Positions 21,451 through 32,329 of a stretch of DNA of 64,000 bases are shown in pieces. Under the pieces are notes generated by a model. The model was not told the origin of the DNA. It did no database searches and was given only the letters and a program-made list of their open reading frames with translations. The first letter of the stretch is position 1; each line of letters opens with the position of its first letter. A program made the position numbers and the translations under genes. This DNA is from Macrotis lagotis (lineage: Eukaryota > Chordata > Mammalia > Peramelemorphia > Peramelidae). Location of the stretch: assembly GCF_037893015.1 (NCBI RefSeq), contig NC_133666.1:620477156-620541155 (forward strand), written 5' to 3'.

Positions 21451-21746
21451 TACCTCTGGGGTGAGCATTCTTCAGAGCTTCTCATCCACCTTTGGTGTCT
21501 GCCTGACACTCAACTCATTTTTGTGACTACAAGACTTATATGCAGCAACCACACTCAGGTGAACCTTGGTAGACAGGGGCTAAACTAGGTTGAGAGTAAG
21601 GAATGGGTCACATACCCTTAAGTGAGTAAGAGGAATGTCTATCTCAAGCATGAGAAGATTTCTTTTAGGAGAATGGATTTAGGAGAATAATTTATTTCAG
21701 TGGCCATGAAGGCCATTGGAACTCTTAGAACTTGGTCAGACATTGA

Positions 21747-21880
21747 GAAAAGCAGCTAGGTGGCACAGTGGATAGAGTACTGAGGACCTGAGTTCAAATG
21801 TGACTTCAGGCACTTAATAATTACCTAGCTGTGTGACCTTGGGCAAATTACTTAACCCCATTGCCTTACAGAAAAAAAAA
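21747..21880 (+). mobile_element. WSINE1-like SINE with internal deletion
   Basis: Start 'agcagctaggtggcacag', a short internal gap around the B box, and an A-rich tail. A perfect 20-bp target-site duplication, agaacttggtcagacattga, flanks it (21727-21746 and 21881-21900). Confidence 0.9.
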
Positions 21881-21912
21881 AGAACTTGGTCAGACATTGA
21901 AGATCACAAAGT

Positions 21913-21932
21913 TAAAAAAAAATTAAAAAAAC
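21913..21932 (+). mobile_element. A-rich tail-only insertion with target-site duplication
   Basis: Twenty A-rich bases lie between two copies of aagatcacaaagt (21900-21912 and 21933-21945). This looks like target-primed reverse transcription that copied only a poly(A) tail. A chance slippage duplication is the alternative. Confidence 0.55.
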
Positions 21933-21945
21933 AAGATCACAAAGT

Positions 21946-22464
21946 CATCCTCTGCATCCTGGGCCATCATCTAGTTATCCTGACTTTTGTCTTACCACCG
22001 GACGCCAATGACTCTGCCCCTTTGTCTCTCTTAAATCCAAAACAAAGGTTGAACACCACCACCACACATATTGGTATATTTTGGCTCCCTTTGCTTTTGA
22101 ATCCTCAGTCATCTAATATAGTCTAAATTAGCATATAGTAATCTCTTATTAAATGGTTTTAACTGATTGAAGAGTTAATCTAGGTTTAGAACCTGAGTGA
22201 CTTAAAAGAAAAGTAGTGCCTTACATATATGCTCTATATAGGAAAGAAGAGTTTTAACTGAAATTGATTATCAAAGCCAGATAAGTGAATAGCAAGTGAG
22301 AAAAGGAGATAATGAATTTGGACAATTTTTCTAGTAGTTTGAGAAACAAAGGGAAGTTATAGAAGTATAGCCTTGGGATATGGCAGAATCAAGTGAAAAT
22401 TTTTTGAGGATGGAGAGAATTGGACATGTTTAGAGGTAGACAACTGAAGGTGTCAGTTTAGAAG
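21946..22464. other. Intergenic, mostly unassigned sequence
   Basis: No gene seen. About 22280-22440 resembles the ancient repeat described at 20.1-20.9 kb ('agccttgggatatggcag', 'aagtggaaaa'); the rest has no recognised identity. Confidence 0.4.
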
Positions 22465-22524
22465 AAGTGGAAAAAAAGCCTTTGACAAAATACAACATCC
22501 ATTCCTTTTAAAAACATTAGAGAG

Positions 22525-22662
22525 GGGGCAGCTAGATGGCACAGTGGATAGAGCATTAGCCTTGGAGCCAAGAGGATATGAGTTCAAATCCAATCTCAGA
22601 CATAATAATTATCTGTGTGACCTTGGTTAAGTCACTTAACTCCATTGCCTTGGTAAAAAAAC
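22525..22662 (+). mobile_element. WSINE1-like SINE
   Basis: A diverged copy ('gggggcagctagatggcac' to 'tccattgccttgg'). The flanks 'aaacattagagag' and 'aaacactaaagag' look like a decayed target-site duplication. Confidence 0.8.
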
Positions 22663-22754
22663 CGAAAACACTAAAGAGTATAGTAATAAATGGAGTTTTC
22701 CTTAAAATAATAAGCAGTATCTATCTAAAACCATCAACAAATATTATTATGTAG

Positions 22755-22902
22755 AGGCGGCTAGGTGGCACACTGGCCTTGGAGTCAGGAGTACCTGGAT
22801 TCAAATCTGGTCTCAGACACTTAATAATTACCTAGCTGTGTGGCCTTGGGCAAGCCACTTAAACCCCATTTGCCTTGCAAAAACCTTAAAAAAAAAAAAA
22901 AC
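22755..22902 (+). mobile_element. WSINE1-like SINE, internally deleted
   Basis: Starts 'gaggcggctaggtggcac' and lacks the stretch between the first tRNA-like block and 'ggccttggagtcagg'. Core and A-tail are present. It lies in LINE-1 ORF2 sequence. Confidence 0.85.
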
Positions 22903-23029
22903 TTTAGCAAAAAGAGAAGAAAAGGAACTTGAAGGAATTAGAATTGGCAATGAAGAAGCAAAACTTTCATTTTTTGCAGTTGATATGATGGAATATTTAG
23001 AGAACCTTAGAAAAATCATCTAAAAAACT

Positions 23030-23180
23030 GCTTGGTGGCCCAGTAGATAGAGCACCAACCTTGGAGTCAGGAGGACAGGAGTTCAAATTAAACCTCAGAT
23101 ACTTAAATAATTGCCTAGCTGTGTGACCTTGTACAAGTCACTTAAGCCCTTTGCCTTTCAAAAATCAAAAAAAAAAAACC
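23030..23180 (+). mobile_element. WSINE1-like SINE, diverged
   Basis: Reads 'tgcttggtggcccagtag' to 'ccctttgcctttcaaaaatc' then an A-run. More diverged than its neighbours. Confidence 0.75.
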
Positions 23181-24950
23181 CCAACTACATGAAACACTTA
23201 ACAAATTCAGCAAAGTAGCAGGATATAAAATAAACCCACATAAACCATCAGCCTTGCCCAAGGGCAAGAGACAGAGAAATTCCATTTAAAGTAACTGCAG
23301 ACAACATAAAATGCTTGAGAATCTACCTCCCAAGACAAACTCAGAAACTATTTGAATACAAATACAAAACACTTTTCACACAAATAAAGTCAGATTTAAA
23401 CAATTGGAAAAATGTCAATTGTTCATGATTAGGTCAAGCTAATATAATGAAAATGACAATTCTACCCAAATTAAATTACTTATTTAGAGATATACCAATC
23501 AAACTAGCAAATATCTATTTTACTGAGCTAGAAAAAATAGTAACAAAATTCATCTGGAGCAACAAAATGTCAAGAATATCAAGGAAACTGATGAAAAAAG
23601 AAAGGTAAAGGAAGATGACCTTGCAGTACCAGATTTAAAATTATATAAACTATATAAAACTGTATAAAGCAGCAGTCATCCAAACTGCCAGGTCCTGATC
23701 AAGAAATAGAATAATGCACCAGTGGATTAGAATAGGTACAAAAGAAACAGTAGTAGATGACTATAGCAATCTGATATTTGACAAACCCAAAGACATTAGT
23801 TTCTGAGATAAGAACTCACTATTTGACAAAAATTGTGGGGAAAACTGGAACATAATATGGTAAAAACTAGGCATAGACACACACCTCACACCCTATAACC
23901 AAAATAAGATCAAAATGGGTACAGGATTTAGATATAAATGGTGATACCATAGACCAATTAACAAATCAAGAAATTCTCTGTCAGATCTAGGAAAGGGGAG
24001 AAATTTATGACTAAACAAGAAATAAAGTTCATTAAAAATTATAAAATGGATGATTTTGACTAAATTAAAAGTTTTTGCACTAATAAAACCAATGCTTCCA
24101 AGATTAGAAGGAAAACAAAACTGGGAAACAATTTTCACAGCTAAGGGTTCTGATAAAGGACTTATTTCTGAAATACATAGAGAAACACATCAAATTTATA
24201 AGGTTACAAGTCATTCCTCAATTGATAAGTGGTCAGACGGGGAGTTTTCAAATGAAATTTAAAGCTATATATAATCATATGAACAAATTCTCCAAATCAT
24301 TAGTGAATGCAAATTAAAACAACTATGAGGTTTCTCCTTACACCTGTCAGATTGGTTAAGAGGATAAAAAGGGAAAAACAATCAATGTTCAAGAGAGTGT
24401 GGAAGAATTGGGACATTAATGCATTGTTGGTGGAGTTGAGAACTAATGGAACCATTCTGGAGAACAATGTGGAACTATACCCAAAGAGCAATAAAACTGA
24501 TTATACCCTTTGACCCAGCAATACCAATACTAGAACTACATCCAGAAGAAATAATAAAAAATGAGAAAAGTTCATGTTCCAACATATTCAAAGCAGTGCT
24601 TTTCGTTGTGGCAAAGAACTGGAAATTGAGGGATGCCCATAAATTGGGAAATGGCTTCACAAGTTATGGTCTATGAAAGTTAGGGAGTACTCATGTTCTA
24701 TAAGAAACCATGAATGGTCAAATTTTAGAGAAGCATGGAAAGAATTATAGGAACTGATGCTGAGCAAAAGGAGTGGAACCAAGAGAACATTGTACATATT
24801 AACAACATTGTGAGTTCCAGGTCAGAGAGCTAGGGCAAACCTTGGGAGACCTGTTATAGACAACACCATTCATATACAGATGAAGACAAAAGCAGACTAC
24901 AGAATCTGAATGAACACTATATTCATTTTTTAAAAAAAATTTTATGTTTT

Positions 24951-25106
24951 GGGCAGCTAGGTGGCACAGTGGATAGAGCACCGGCCCTGGAGTCAGGAGT
25001 ATCTAAGTTCAAATTCGGCCTCAGACACTTAATAATTACCTAGCTGTGTGGCCTTGGGCAAGCCACTTAACCCCATTTGCCTTGCAAAAAAAAAAACCCA
25101 AGAAGA
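24951..25106 (+). mobile_element. WSINE1-like SINE
   Basis: A full-length copy inserted at the 3' end of the preceding LINE-1. Flanking 'aattttatgtttt' and 'caatttttatgtttt' form a near-perfect target-site duplication. Confidence 0.9.
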
Positions 25107-25572
25107 ACAATTTTTATGTTTTTTATTCCTATCCCATGGTTTTCAATATCAAAAAGAAGAAGAAGAGGTGGAAAATTAGAGGTGTGTGTGATTAAATATA
25201 TTAAATATATTAATTAGAAGAGATGAGACAGGATGGAATTAAAGACACAAGTAGAGGGAGGTATTATTGACAAAGAGAAGGGACTTTATCCTCTGAGATG
25301 AAAGCAAACAAACCCCTAATAGAATTCAATTCTGAAAGGAATCAGAATAATCCCATTTAAGGGATTCTTATCCTTTTTATGTCCTAAACCTCTTTGGTGG
25401 AGCTGACCCTGGGTAATATAATATTTTTACATGAACAAAATAAAATCTTGGGATTACAAAGAAAGTCAAGCATCTTGAAAACATTTATCAAAATGATATT
25501 TACTAAGTACCTACTATGTGCCAGGAAAGTGTTTAGTACTGGGGATAATAATAATAATAATGTTCTTCATTT
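25107..25572. other. Intergenic, LINE-1 tail then unassigned sequence
   Basis: Begins with LINE-1 3' tail sequence ('ttttcaatatcaaaaag'). Around 25480-25545 is a scrap of the ancient repeat ('aagtacctactatgtgccag') followed by (ATA)n. No gene seen. Confidence 0.4.
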
Positions 25573-25724
25573 TTTTAGGTTTTTTTTTTGTAAGGCAAAA
25601 GGGGTTAAGTGGCTTGCCCAAGGCCACACAGCTAGGTAATTATTAAGTGTCTGAGACCAGATTTGAACCCAGGTACTCCTGACTCCAGGGCCGGTGCTTT
25701 ATCCACTATGCCACCTAGCCACCC
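25573..25724 (-). mobile_element. WSINE1-like SINE
   Basis: A full-length antisense copy. The flanks 'ttcttcattttt' (about 25562-25573) and 'cttcttcattttt' (about 25729-25741) form the target-site duplication. It was inserted at the 3' end of the MAR1 copy that follows. Confidence 0.87.
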
Positions 25725-25728
25725 CAAT

Positions 25729-25966
25729 CTTCTTCATTTTTGAAGAAGACTTTGACATCATGGAGGTGATACCATGACAATCACATAAACTGGATTTGAG
25801 TGAGGGGGTGCTGTGCTAAGTCACCAGCCTTCGGACACATGAATCAGGTTGACTTGTCCAAGTTCACACAGCTAGGAAGAATCAAGTGGCTGAGGCTGGT
25901 TTTGAACTCCTCTCATCCTGACACCAAAGTCAGTGCTCTCTCCACTGTACCACCTAGCTGCCCTTG
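25729..25966 (-). mobile_element. MAR1-type SINE
   Basis: Antisense copy: 'cttcatttttgaagaaga', 'aactggatttgagtgaggg', 'gctgtgctaagtcaccag', 'tgaatcaggttgact' and the tRNA-like end 'ctgtaccacctagctgccc'. It has an internal deletion compared with the copy at 20.33-20.65 kb. Confidence 0.75.
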
Positions 25967-27414
25967 CCAGGGATATGAAAACAGGCAAATGACAGTCCTT
26001 ATCTTTAAGGAGGCTCAAACTTCAAATCTGACAAATCACAAAACATACCTTTATCCCTTTCAAGAAACTTTTGTCAATAACCAGGTCATAGATGATACCA
26101 AAGTGCTGCATGGGATGGTTGATGAAGGGCCTGCTTTATCAGGAAGGTCTGGGTTCAAATTCTACTTCCCACAGTTCTCTACAGCTGAATAGCAGTGAGC
26201 AGCTCACTTAATTTTTGAGTATGATAAAAACACTATACTAAGCAATTCTCCCCAAGTAACTCTCTAATAGTGTAAATTTCGGGAGTTACTGATCTGCATT
26301 AGAGGGAGGGAATTTCCACTCTAGGACTTCTCCATGTAAGTATAATGACAGGTCTAGACTTAAAAAAGTCCATACAATATTGCATAGCTATATTAGAAAG
26401 TTACAGGAAGCTATAAATTTTAGTGTGGTGAAAGGTAAGAAGGCTATGATCAACAGGGGCAATACTGAAAGGTTTCTTGGAGGAGGTGGTATTTGATTTG
26501 AGTTAATTAGTATGACCTTAAAGATGGGAAGGGAGAACATGGACAGGGAACTGAATGAATAAAATGACATGGAGGCAAGAAATTCAGGATTTGTTCCACA
26601 TTATAAGGTGAAGAATTACCTGGTTTAGCCAAAGTATTTGAAGTCTGTGAAAAAGAATATTATAAGGTTAGGGTGGCACTAGGTTAGGAGGGTTTTGAAT
26701 ACTAGATAAAATACTAGTATTGTAATAAGTTCAGCAGATAGTAATAAGGGCTTCATGTAATTAACAATGGTGTGAGGAAGAGTAAGAATTTTTTCCCTCT
26801 GACATCACTTTTTGGATCTCCCTTGAGCTCTAAGCAGGATGGGGAAATTCTAGGACCATTTCCCGATAAATAGGACTGCCTCAAGGTCATACTAATTCCT
26901 TTATTGACAAGGACATGACAAAAATAGTTGTAATTTATAATCTGTTCTGGATTGGTACCGGAAGGAATCAAAATTGTCCTGAATTTACTACAAATTTGTT
27001 ACCTAATGTCAACTGGATCTTCACAGGTGCAAAGCAATCTTTCCATTTCTACCTAATCAGTTCTCTAATTCACTCATGAAAGTAAATTTTTCTATTACTG
27101 TTGATGGCATCACCATCTAGCATAGCTTGTCATATTAATATCTTGCTCTCTACACATATCCAATCAGTTGCAAATCTTATAAATTCCTTTTCTAGATTCT
27201 TTGTACCCATTCTCTTTTTTCTGTTCACATAGTCTTTTATTCAGGTTATCTCACTTGGACTATTTAGTTCTTGAATTAATTTCTCTGCCTCAAGTCTCTT
27301 CTCAGTTCAATCCATATTCCATTTAGCAAAGAGATTTTGTTAAACCTTAAGACCCTTCTGTCCGTTCAATATACTTCAATGGGTTCCTATTATCTCTAAA
27401 TATTTCTCCACTTG
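25967..27414. other. Intergenic, old repeat relics
   Basis: About 26095-26215 is a decayed tRNA-SINE ('aaggtctgggttcaaattc'). About 26430-26720 is a copy of the unassigned ancient repeat ('tttcttggaggaggtggtat', 'gacatggaggcaag'). About 27280-27410 is L2-like ('aagacccttctgtcc', 'cttcaatgggttcctatt'). Nothing coding was recognised. Confidence 0.4.
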
Positions 27415-28480
27415 CTGTAATCGATAGTTTCATGTTCAGGAGATATGATGTTGTCTGGTGGAGAGCCTGCTTCTTTGTGTTAGTCTCTAGACCAAAATTA
27501 GCACAAGTGGCAGAGAATCAATCTACATTTTGATCTCATAATGTACAACTGAGTATATAGTCACTGTGAATTAAAAAAAATCATGCACCAATTCTCCCTC
27601 TACTTTATTCTTGGCTCGTAGCCTTTTCAAGTTATTTAATTTAGTTAGTGTGGTAGCTGACTTTTTTTTGTCCTTGTTGAAGGGGTCTGACAACATTGTT
27701 AAAAAAATCATGCTAAAAAAGCAGAACAAACATATACCTCTTCTTCACTCCAATGGTGAAGGAAAGTTTGAGAGTAACTTTTTTTTTTTAGTTTTTGCAA
27801 GGCAATGGGGTTAAGTGGCTTGCCCAAGGCCACACAGCTAGGTAATTATTAAGTGTCTGAGCCAGATTTGAACTCTGACTCCAGGGCTGGTACTCTATCC
27901 ACTGTGCCACCTAGCCTCCCTGAGAGTAACTTTCAAGGAAGGTACATGTAGACAATCTGGCTGATGTACATATTGACAGAGTTAGCTCAACGTTTGGGAG
28001 GCTCTGAAGGAAAGTGTGGGGAGAAGAGATATTGGGCTGCTTACCAAATTGAAGAACTGTAGAAATGTTTTACTTACCTCATTGCTGCATGCCTATGAAA
28101 CCTGGACAGTAAACTAGTGCCTTGCAAAAAAATTGAATTGCTTCTATCACCTGGCAAGATAAGGTATGGGTCATTCTAGCTAAGCTGCCAAGCATTCAAA
28201 CTTTGTTGCAGAGAGCATGACTATGATGGACTGGCCATGTTGTTTGCAAGCCAAATCTACCTTTGCCTAAAATACTCATTTGTAGAGAGCTTACACAAGG
28301 CAAGTACTCATAGGAAGTCAAAAGAAATGATACAAGGACATTCTCTAGATCCCTTTGAAGAACTTTGAAATAGATTGGGAGAAATGGGAGACAATGACAC
28401 AGGATGGCATAAGGTGTGGTAGCTCAAAAGAAACATGGATTATGTAAATTTAGAGACATCTCTCTCCCAACAGAATATAT
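27415..28480. repeat. RTE-type LINE with inverted 5' part
   Basis: 27415 to about 27690 matches RTE on the - strand (compare 37.1-37.3 kb: 'gatagtttcatgttcaggag', 'aattagcacaagtggcagag'). About 27770-28480 is RTE ORF2 C-terminal coding on the + strand, where peptides like SSTFGRL, WTGHV and LKRNDTRT-type blocks can be followed through stops. The orientation switch within one element suggests twin priming. A WSINE (27782-27920) is nested in it. Confidence 0.65.
27782..27920 (-). mobile_element. WSINE1-like SINE inside RTE
   Basis: An antisense copy with a short internal deletion. Perfect 13-bp target-site duplication tgagagtaacttt (27769-27781 and 27921-27933). Confidence 0.9.
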
Positions 28481-28489
28481 ATTCTATTG

Positions 28490-29590
28490 TGCCCAGAAGG
28501 CTCATTACAGGTTGGTCATATTCTTTGAGCTAGCAATACCATAACTAGGTCGGTATCCTAAAGAGATTTTCTAAAAAAGGGAAAAGAACCTAGTTGTACA
28601 AAAAGATTTATAACAACTCTATTTTTGTGATGGCTTAAGAATTGAAAATTGAGGGTCGGCTAAGTGGCACAGTGAATAAAGCACCACCCTGGAGTCATGA
28701 GTACCTGGGTTCAAATCCGGTCTCAGACACTTAATAATTACCTAGCTGTGTGGCCTTGGGCAAGCCACTTTAACCCCATTTGCCTTGCAAAAAAAAAAAA
28801 CCTAAAAAAAATCTTCAAAATAAAAAAAAAGAATTGAAAAATTGAGTGACTATGCATCAATTGGCTGAACAAGTCATGGTATATGACTGTAATGGAATAT
28901 TATTGTTCTATTAGAAATGACAAATCAATACAACTGTGAATACCCTTTGCTCTAGCAATACCACTACTAGTTCTGTATCCCAAAACAATCACAAAAAAGG
29001 GAAAAAGACCCTCAAATACAGAAAATATTTATAGCAGTTATTTTTGGAGTGGCAAAAAATTGTAAATTGAAGGTATGTCCATCAATTGGGGAATGGTTGA
29101 ACAAATTGTGGTATATGATGTGATGGAGTGCTATTGTTCTTTAAGAAATCAAGAATGGGTGGACTTCAGAAAAGCATGGAAAGATTTCCATGAACTGATG
29201 CTGAGTGAAGTGAACAGAACCAGGAAAATACTGTACACATTAATAGCATCAAAGTGTGATGAGCAACTATGATAGACATAGCTCTTCTCAACAGTACAAT
29301 AATCAAAGACAACTCTAAAGGACTTGTGATGGAAAATATTATCCACATTCAGGGAAAGAAGTATGGAGTCTGAATGTAGACCAAAGCATAATATTTTCAA
29401 TTTTCAAAATTTGTTTTATGTTTCCCCCCAAAGGTTTTCCCCCTTTTTTCTGATTCATCTTTTACAATATGACTAATATGAAAATATATTTAACAGTTAT
29501 CCTTGTATAGAATTCTTACTCACTGTAAAGGGGAGGGGTGAAAGAAGGGAGGGTGGTAGAAAAATGTGGAACTCAAAAGCTTGCAAAAGG
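28490..29590 (+). repeat. LINE-1 3' fragments with nested WSINE
   Basis: Successive LINE-1 ORF2 C-terminal/3' pieces ('gagctagcaataccat', 'tttgctctagcaatacc', 'gcaaaaaattgtaaattgaag', 'gaacagaaccaggaaaat'). About 28490-28920 and 28920-29590 cover the same LINE region, so these are two overlapping copies, one truncated. The second has the longer readable end and 3' UTR. Confidence 0.65.
28654..28830 (+). mobile_element. WSINE1-like SINE
   Basis: Full-length with a long A-rich tail. Flanking 'aagaattgaaaattgag' and 'aagaattgaaaaattgag' form the target-site duplication within a LINE-1. Confidence 0.9.
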
Positions 29591-29603
29591 ATAAATGTTG
29601 AAG

Positions 29604-29757
29604 GGGTGGCTAGGTGGCATAGCGGATAAAGCACTAGCCTTGGAGTCAGGAGTACCTGGGTTCAAATCCGGTCTCAGACACTTAATTATTACCTAGTTGT
29701 GTGGTCTTGGGCAAGCCATTTAACCCCATTTGCCTTAAAAAAAAAACCTAAAAAAAA
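29604..29757 (+). mobile_element. WSINE1-like SINE
   Basis: Full-length copy in LINE-1 3' sequence. The flanks 'ataaatgttgaa' and 'gtaaatgttgaa' form a near-perfect target-site duplication. Confidence 0.9.
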
Positions 29758-30225
29758 AGGTAAATGTTGAAAACTATATGCAAGTCATTTGAAAAAATAA
29801 ATCAAAGATAAAAAGAATGTTGAATACTATCTTTGCATGTAGCTGAGAAAAAATTAGTGAAAAAAAATGACAAGCAAGATGATTTCAGAAAAACCTGGAA
29901 AGTTATATGAACTGACACATAATGAAGTGAGCAGAACCAAGAGAACATTGTATACTATAACAGCAATATTGTATGATTAACAATTGTGAATGACTTAGTT
30001 ATTCTCAGCAATACAATGGTGCAAGATAATCCCAAAGGACTCATGATGAAAAATGCTCTCTACCTCCTGGGTGTTATCAGTTGTAGAAATCTGAGTTTGA
30101 CTTTGATGAAAGAACAATACAATAAATTAAACTAAGTATATACATGCATACAAACATATGTATGTGAATATATAGATATATATAAATTACATAATTTATA
30201 ATATATAATTCTTTTGTGATTTTAA
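29758..30225 (+). repeat. LINE-1 3' end and AT-rich tract
   Basis: 29758-30080 continues LINE-1 3' sequence ('agatgatttcagaaaaacc', 'gcagaaccaagagaac', 'aaaatgctctctacctcc'). About 30120-30220 is AT-rich with imperfect (TA)n and (CATA)n. No gene seen. Confidence 0.55.
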
Positions 30226-30877
30226 TGAGGTTCAGATTCGTTGCTGCAAATGACACTCTCACTCAGTTAAAAATGAAAGTATTCTAATTATACAATACAA
30301 GGAATAGATTGCTTACAGTAGCATCCAATACAGCAGATAATACATAAAAAGACAAAGGATTATTAATACTATATTCAAAATAGAAGGGAAAGATAAAGAA
30401 AACATCACCAATTCGGGGAGCCAACTCTTGAGATGTCAGGTCGGGGAATCCCAGTTTTCAGCAACCCTTGAGGTCCGAATTAGGAGACCATGTACCCCAG
30501 GCAGGACGTCTCCTCCATGGGTGAGATTCCAATGAGGAGAAGGGGCTTACAGCTTTTATACCTTTGAGGACAAAGAAGACTCAGAGCCATCTAAGTTGAA
30601 TGGGATCCAATTCCCTTTTGGCTTCAGGTATAGAATGAATTAATATGTTATTTTTTAAGGAAATGCCATTATGGGGCTGTAAGGTTTATTTTTATTCAAT
30701 ATCAGTATTGGGAGAATATCCAGGTCCTCCCAATCCTGTTTTGTCTTTCCCAGGGATGGCTAGTTACTGGGATGTCAGAAATACAGCCAAATCACATAAG
30801 GCATACTCCAAATGGTGAGTTCATATACCAGTCATTGCCTCAATTACAGCCTTCATACATATTGAAGAGGCCTTACA
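30226..30877 (-). mobile_element. Solo LTR of an endogenous retrovirus (fossil)
   Basis: Read on the - strand, about 650 bp begins TGTAAGG and ends with ...CTCA, so it has the expected TG...CA ends. A promoter-like 'ggtataaaag' lies at about 30556-30565, giving a U3-R-U5 arrangement. No internal retroviral region was seen on either side, so it reads as a solo LTR left by recombination. The family is not assigned and a flanking short duplication is not clear, which suggests moderate to old age. Confidence 0.55.
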
Positions 30878-31043
30878 CTAATAATCTGGTAATTATTAAT
30901 TAGGAATTATCAATTCAACAATATTACATAATGCCCATCATGGTATATTTTAGGTATTAGGGATATAAAGATAAAAAAAATCATGAAACTCTCCCATTCT
31001 TCAAGGAGCTTGCAATCTATGGATGGGGTAGAGAATATACTAT

Positions 31044-31196
31044 GGGGGCGGCTAGGTGGCGTGGTGGATAAAGCACCAGCCTTGGAGTCAGGAGTACCTG
31101 GGTTCAAATCCGGTCTCAGACACTTAATTACCTAGCTGTGTGGCCTTGGGCAAACTACTTAACCCCATTTGCTTTGCAAAAACCTAAAAAAAAATA
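31044..31196 (+). mobile_element. WSINE1-like SINE
   Basis: Full-length except for a small deletion in the core ('cttaattacctagc'). A-rich tail present. The short piece between the LTR and this SINE (30878-31043) resembles the unassigned ancient repeat. Confidence 0.9.
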
Positions 31197-31945
31197 GTTT
31201 CAATTATTCTTTTTTTTTTCTTGGGGGGCATCTTTATTGCTAACCTCACTTTTCTCTCCCCTCCCTCAAACTTTCACTCTTATTAAAATATCTGGATAAA
31301 AGAAAAGGAAACCACTTAACAAATGTACTTTGTTAGGTAGATATTCTGAATTCTCTAAAATCATTTCTTTTGTCATTTCTTTCCGCATAATTTTTTATTA
31401 CATACATTTGTTTAGCCATTTCCTAATCGATGGGCACCCTCTTAGATTCTAGTTTTTTTGTTCCATTTTTCTTTTATTCTTCCCTTCAGGATCAGAAAAT
31501 TTGATTTCCAGCAACATGGGGGTAATCAACTTTAATGGATTTGCTCATTCTATCAGTGCAATAAGAAGGGACAATTTTTAGAGTACCTAAGATGGAGAAT
31601 ACCACCTGTATTCCAGAGAAAGAATTGTGGAGTTTAAACAAAGACCAGTCTATTACCTTAATTTTTTTAAAATAGTATCTTATGTAACAACATAATTTTG
31701 CTATCTCTAATATTTTATTTTCTCCTCAAGGATATGATTTCTTTCTCAACACATTCAATTTTGATCAATGTTTATCATGGAAATAATGTAAAGATTATCA
31801 AACTGCCTTCTGTGGTGGGATGGGGGAAGGAGAGGAAGGTGGGGGAAAATTGTAAAATTCAAAATCTTTAAAAAATGATAGGTAGAAACTACTATTGTAT
31901 ATAATTGGAAAACTAATAAAATATATAAAAAAAGAAAATTTGTTT
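31197..31945. repeat. Two LINE-1 3' ends in opposite orientation
   Basis: 31197 to about 31480 is an antisense LINE-1 3' scrap ('ccatttcctaatcgatggg'). About 31495-31945 is a sense 3' UTR with 'aaagaattgtggag', 'aaactgccttctgtgg' and 'gtaaaattcaaaatc', ending in an A-rich tail; it matches the 3' UTR at 42.7-43.03 kb. Confidence 0.65.
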
Positions 31946-32325
31946 TCCTTGTGATTGTTTTCTCTTTGGTATTATCCTCTCTCTTGATGTCACCCCACCC
32001 CCATTCATACTTCTGTCATTGCTGAATTTGATGTATTACATCACCAAGTTTGTGTGTCTGTGTGTGTGTGTGTGAGTGTGTGTTTGAGTGAGTATGTGTT
32101 TGTGTGTGTTCAGTACTCCTTTTCATGTTTCAGATGTGAATTTCATCTGAGTTTAATCCTTCCATCCAATCCATGTTTAGATTCTCACTCTAATTATGAA
32201 TAATAACAAGTTCCTTTCCTGTTAACTTTTTGACTCTAGGATTTTCACAAGAAGCCTTCTGTTCTTGCTATCTCAAGAAAAAGACTACTGAAGGTGACAT
32301 GTGCCTTAGGTAGCAAGCTAGAGAA
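31946..32325. other. Intergenic, with degenerate (GT)n microsatellite
   Basis: The region 32050-32112 is an interrupted (GT)n tract ('gtgtgtgtgtgtgtgag'). The rest is unassigned and no gene is seen. Confidence 0.6.
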
Positions 32326-32329
32326 GTGG

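Larger units (their letters stand above)
22465..24950 (+). repeat. LINE-1, 3' part of ORF2 and 3' UTR, with nested WSINEs
   Basis: The reverse-transcriptase-to-C-terminal part of marsupial LINE-1 ORF2 reads along the + strand: 'gcctttgacaaaatacaac', 'gaaattccatttaaagtaac', 'acaattctacccaaatta', 'aaattcatctggagcaac', 'ccctttgacccagcaatacc', 'aagaactggaaattgagg' and the end 'gcatggaaagaatt'. Three WSINEs (22525-22662, 22755-22902, 23030-23180) are inserted. Numerous stops make it a decayed, 5'-truncated copy. Confidence 0.75.
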
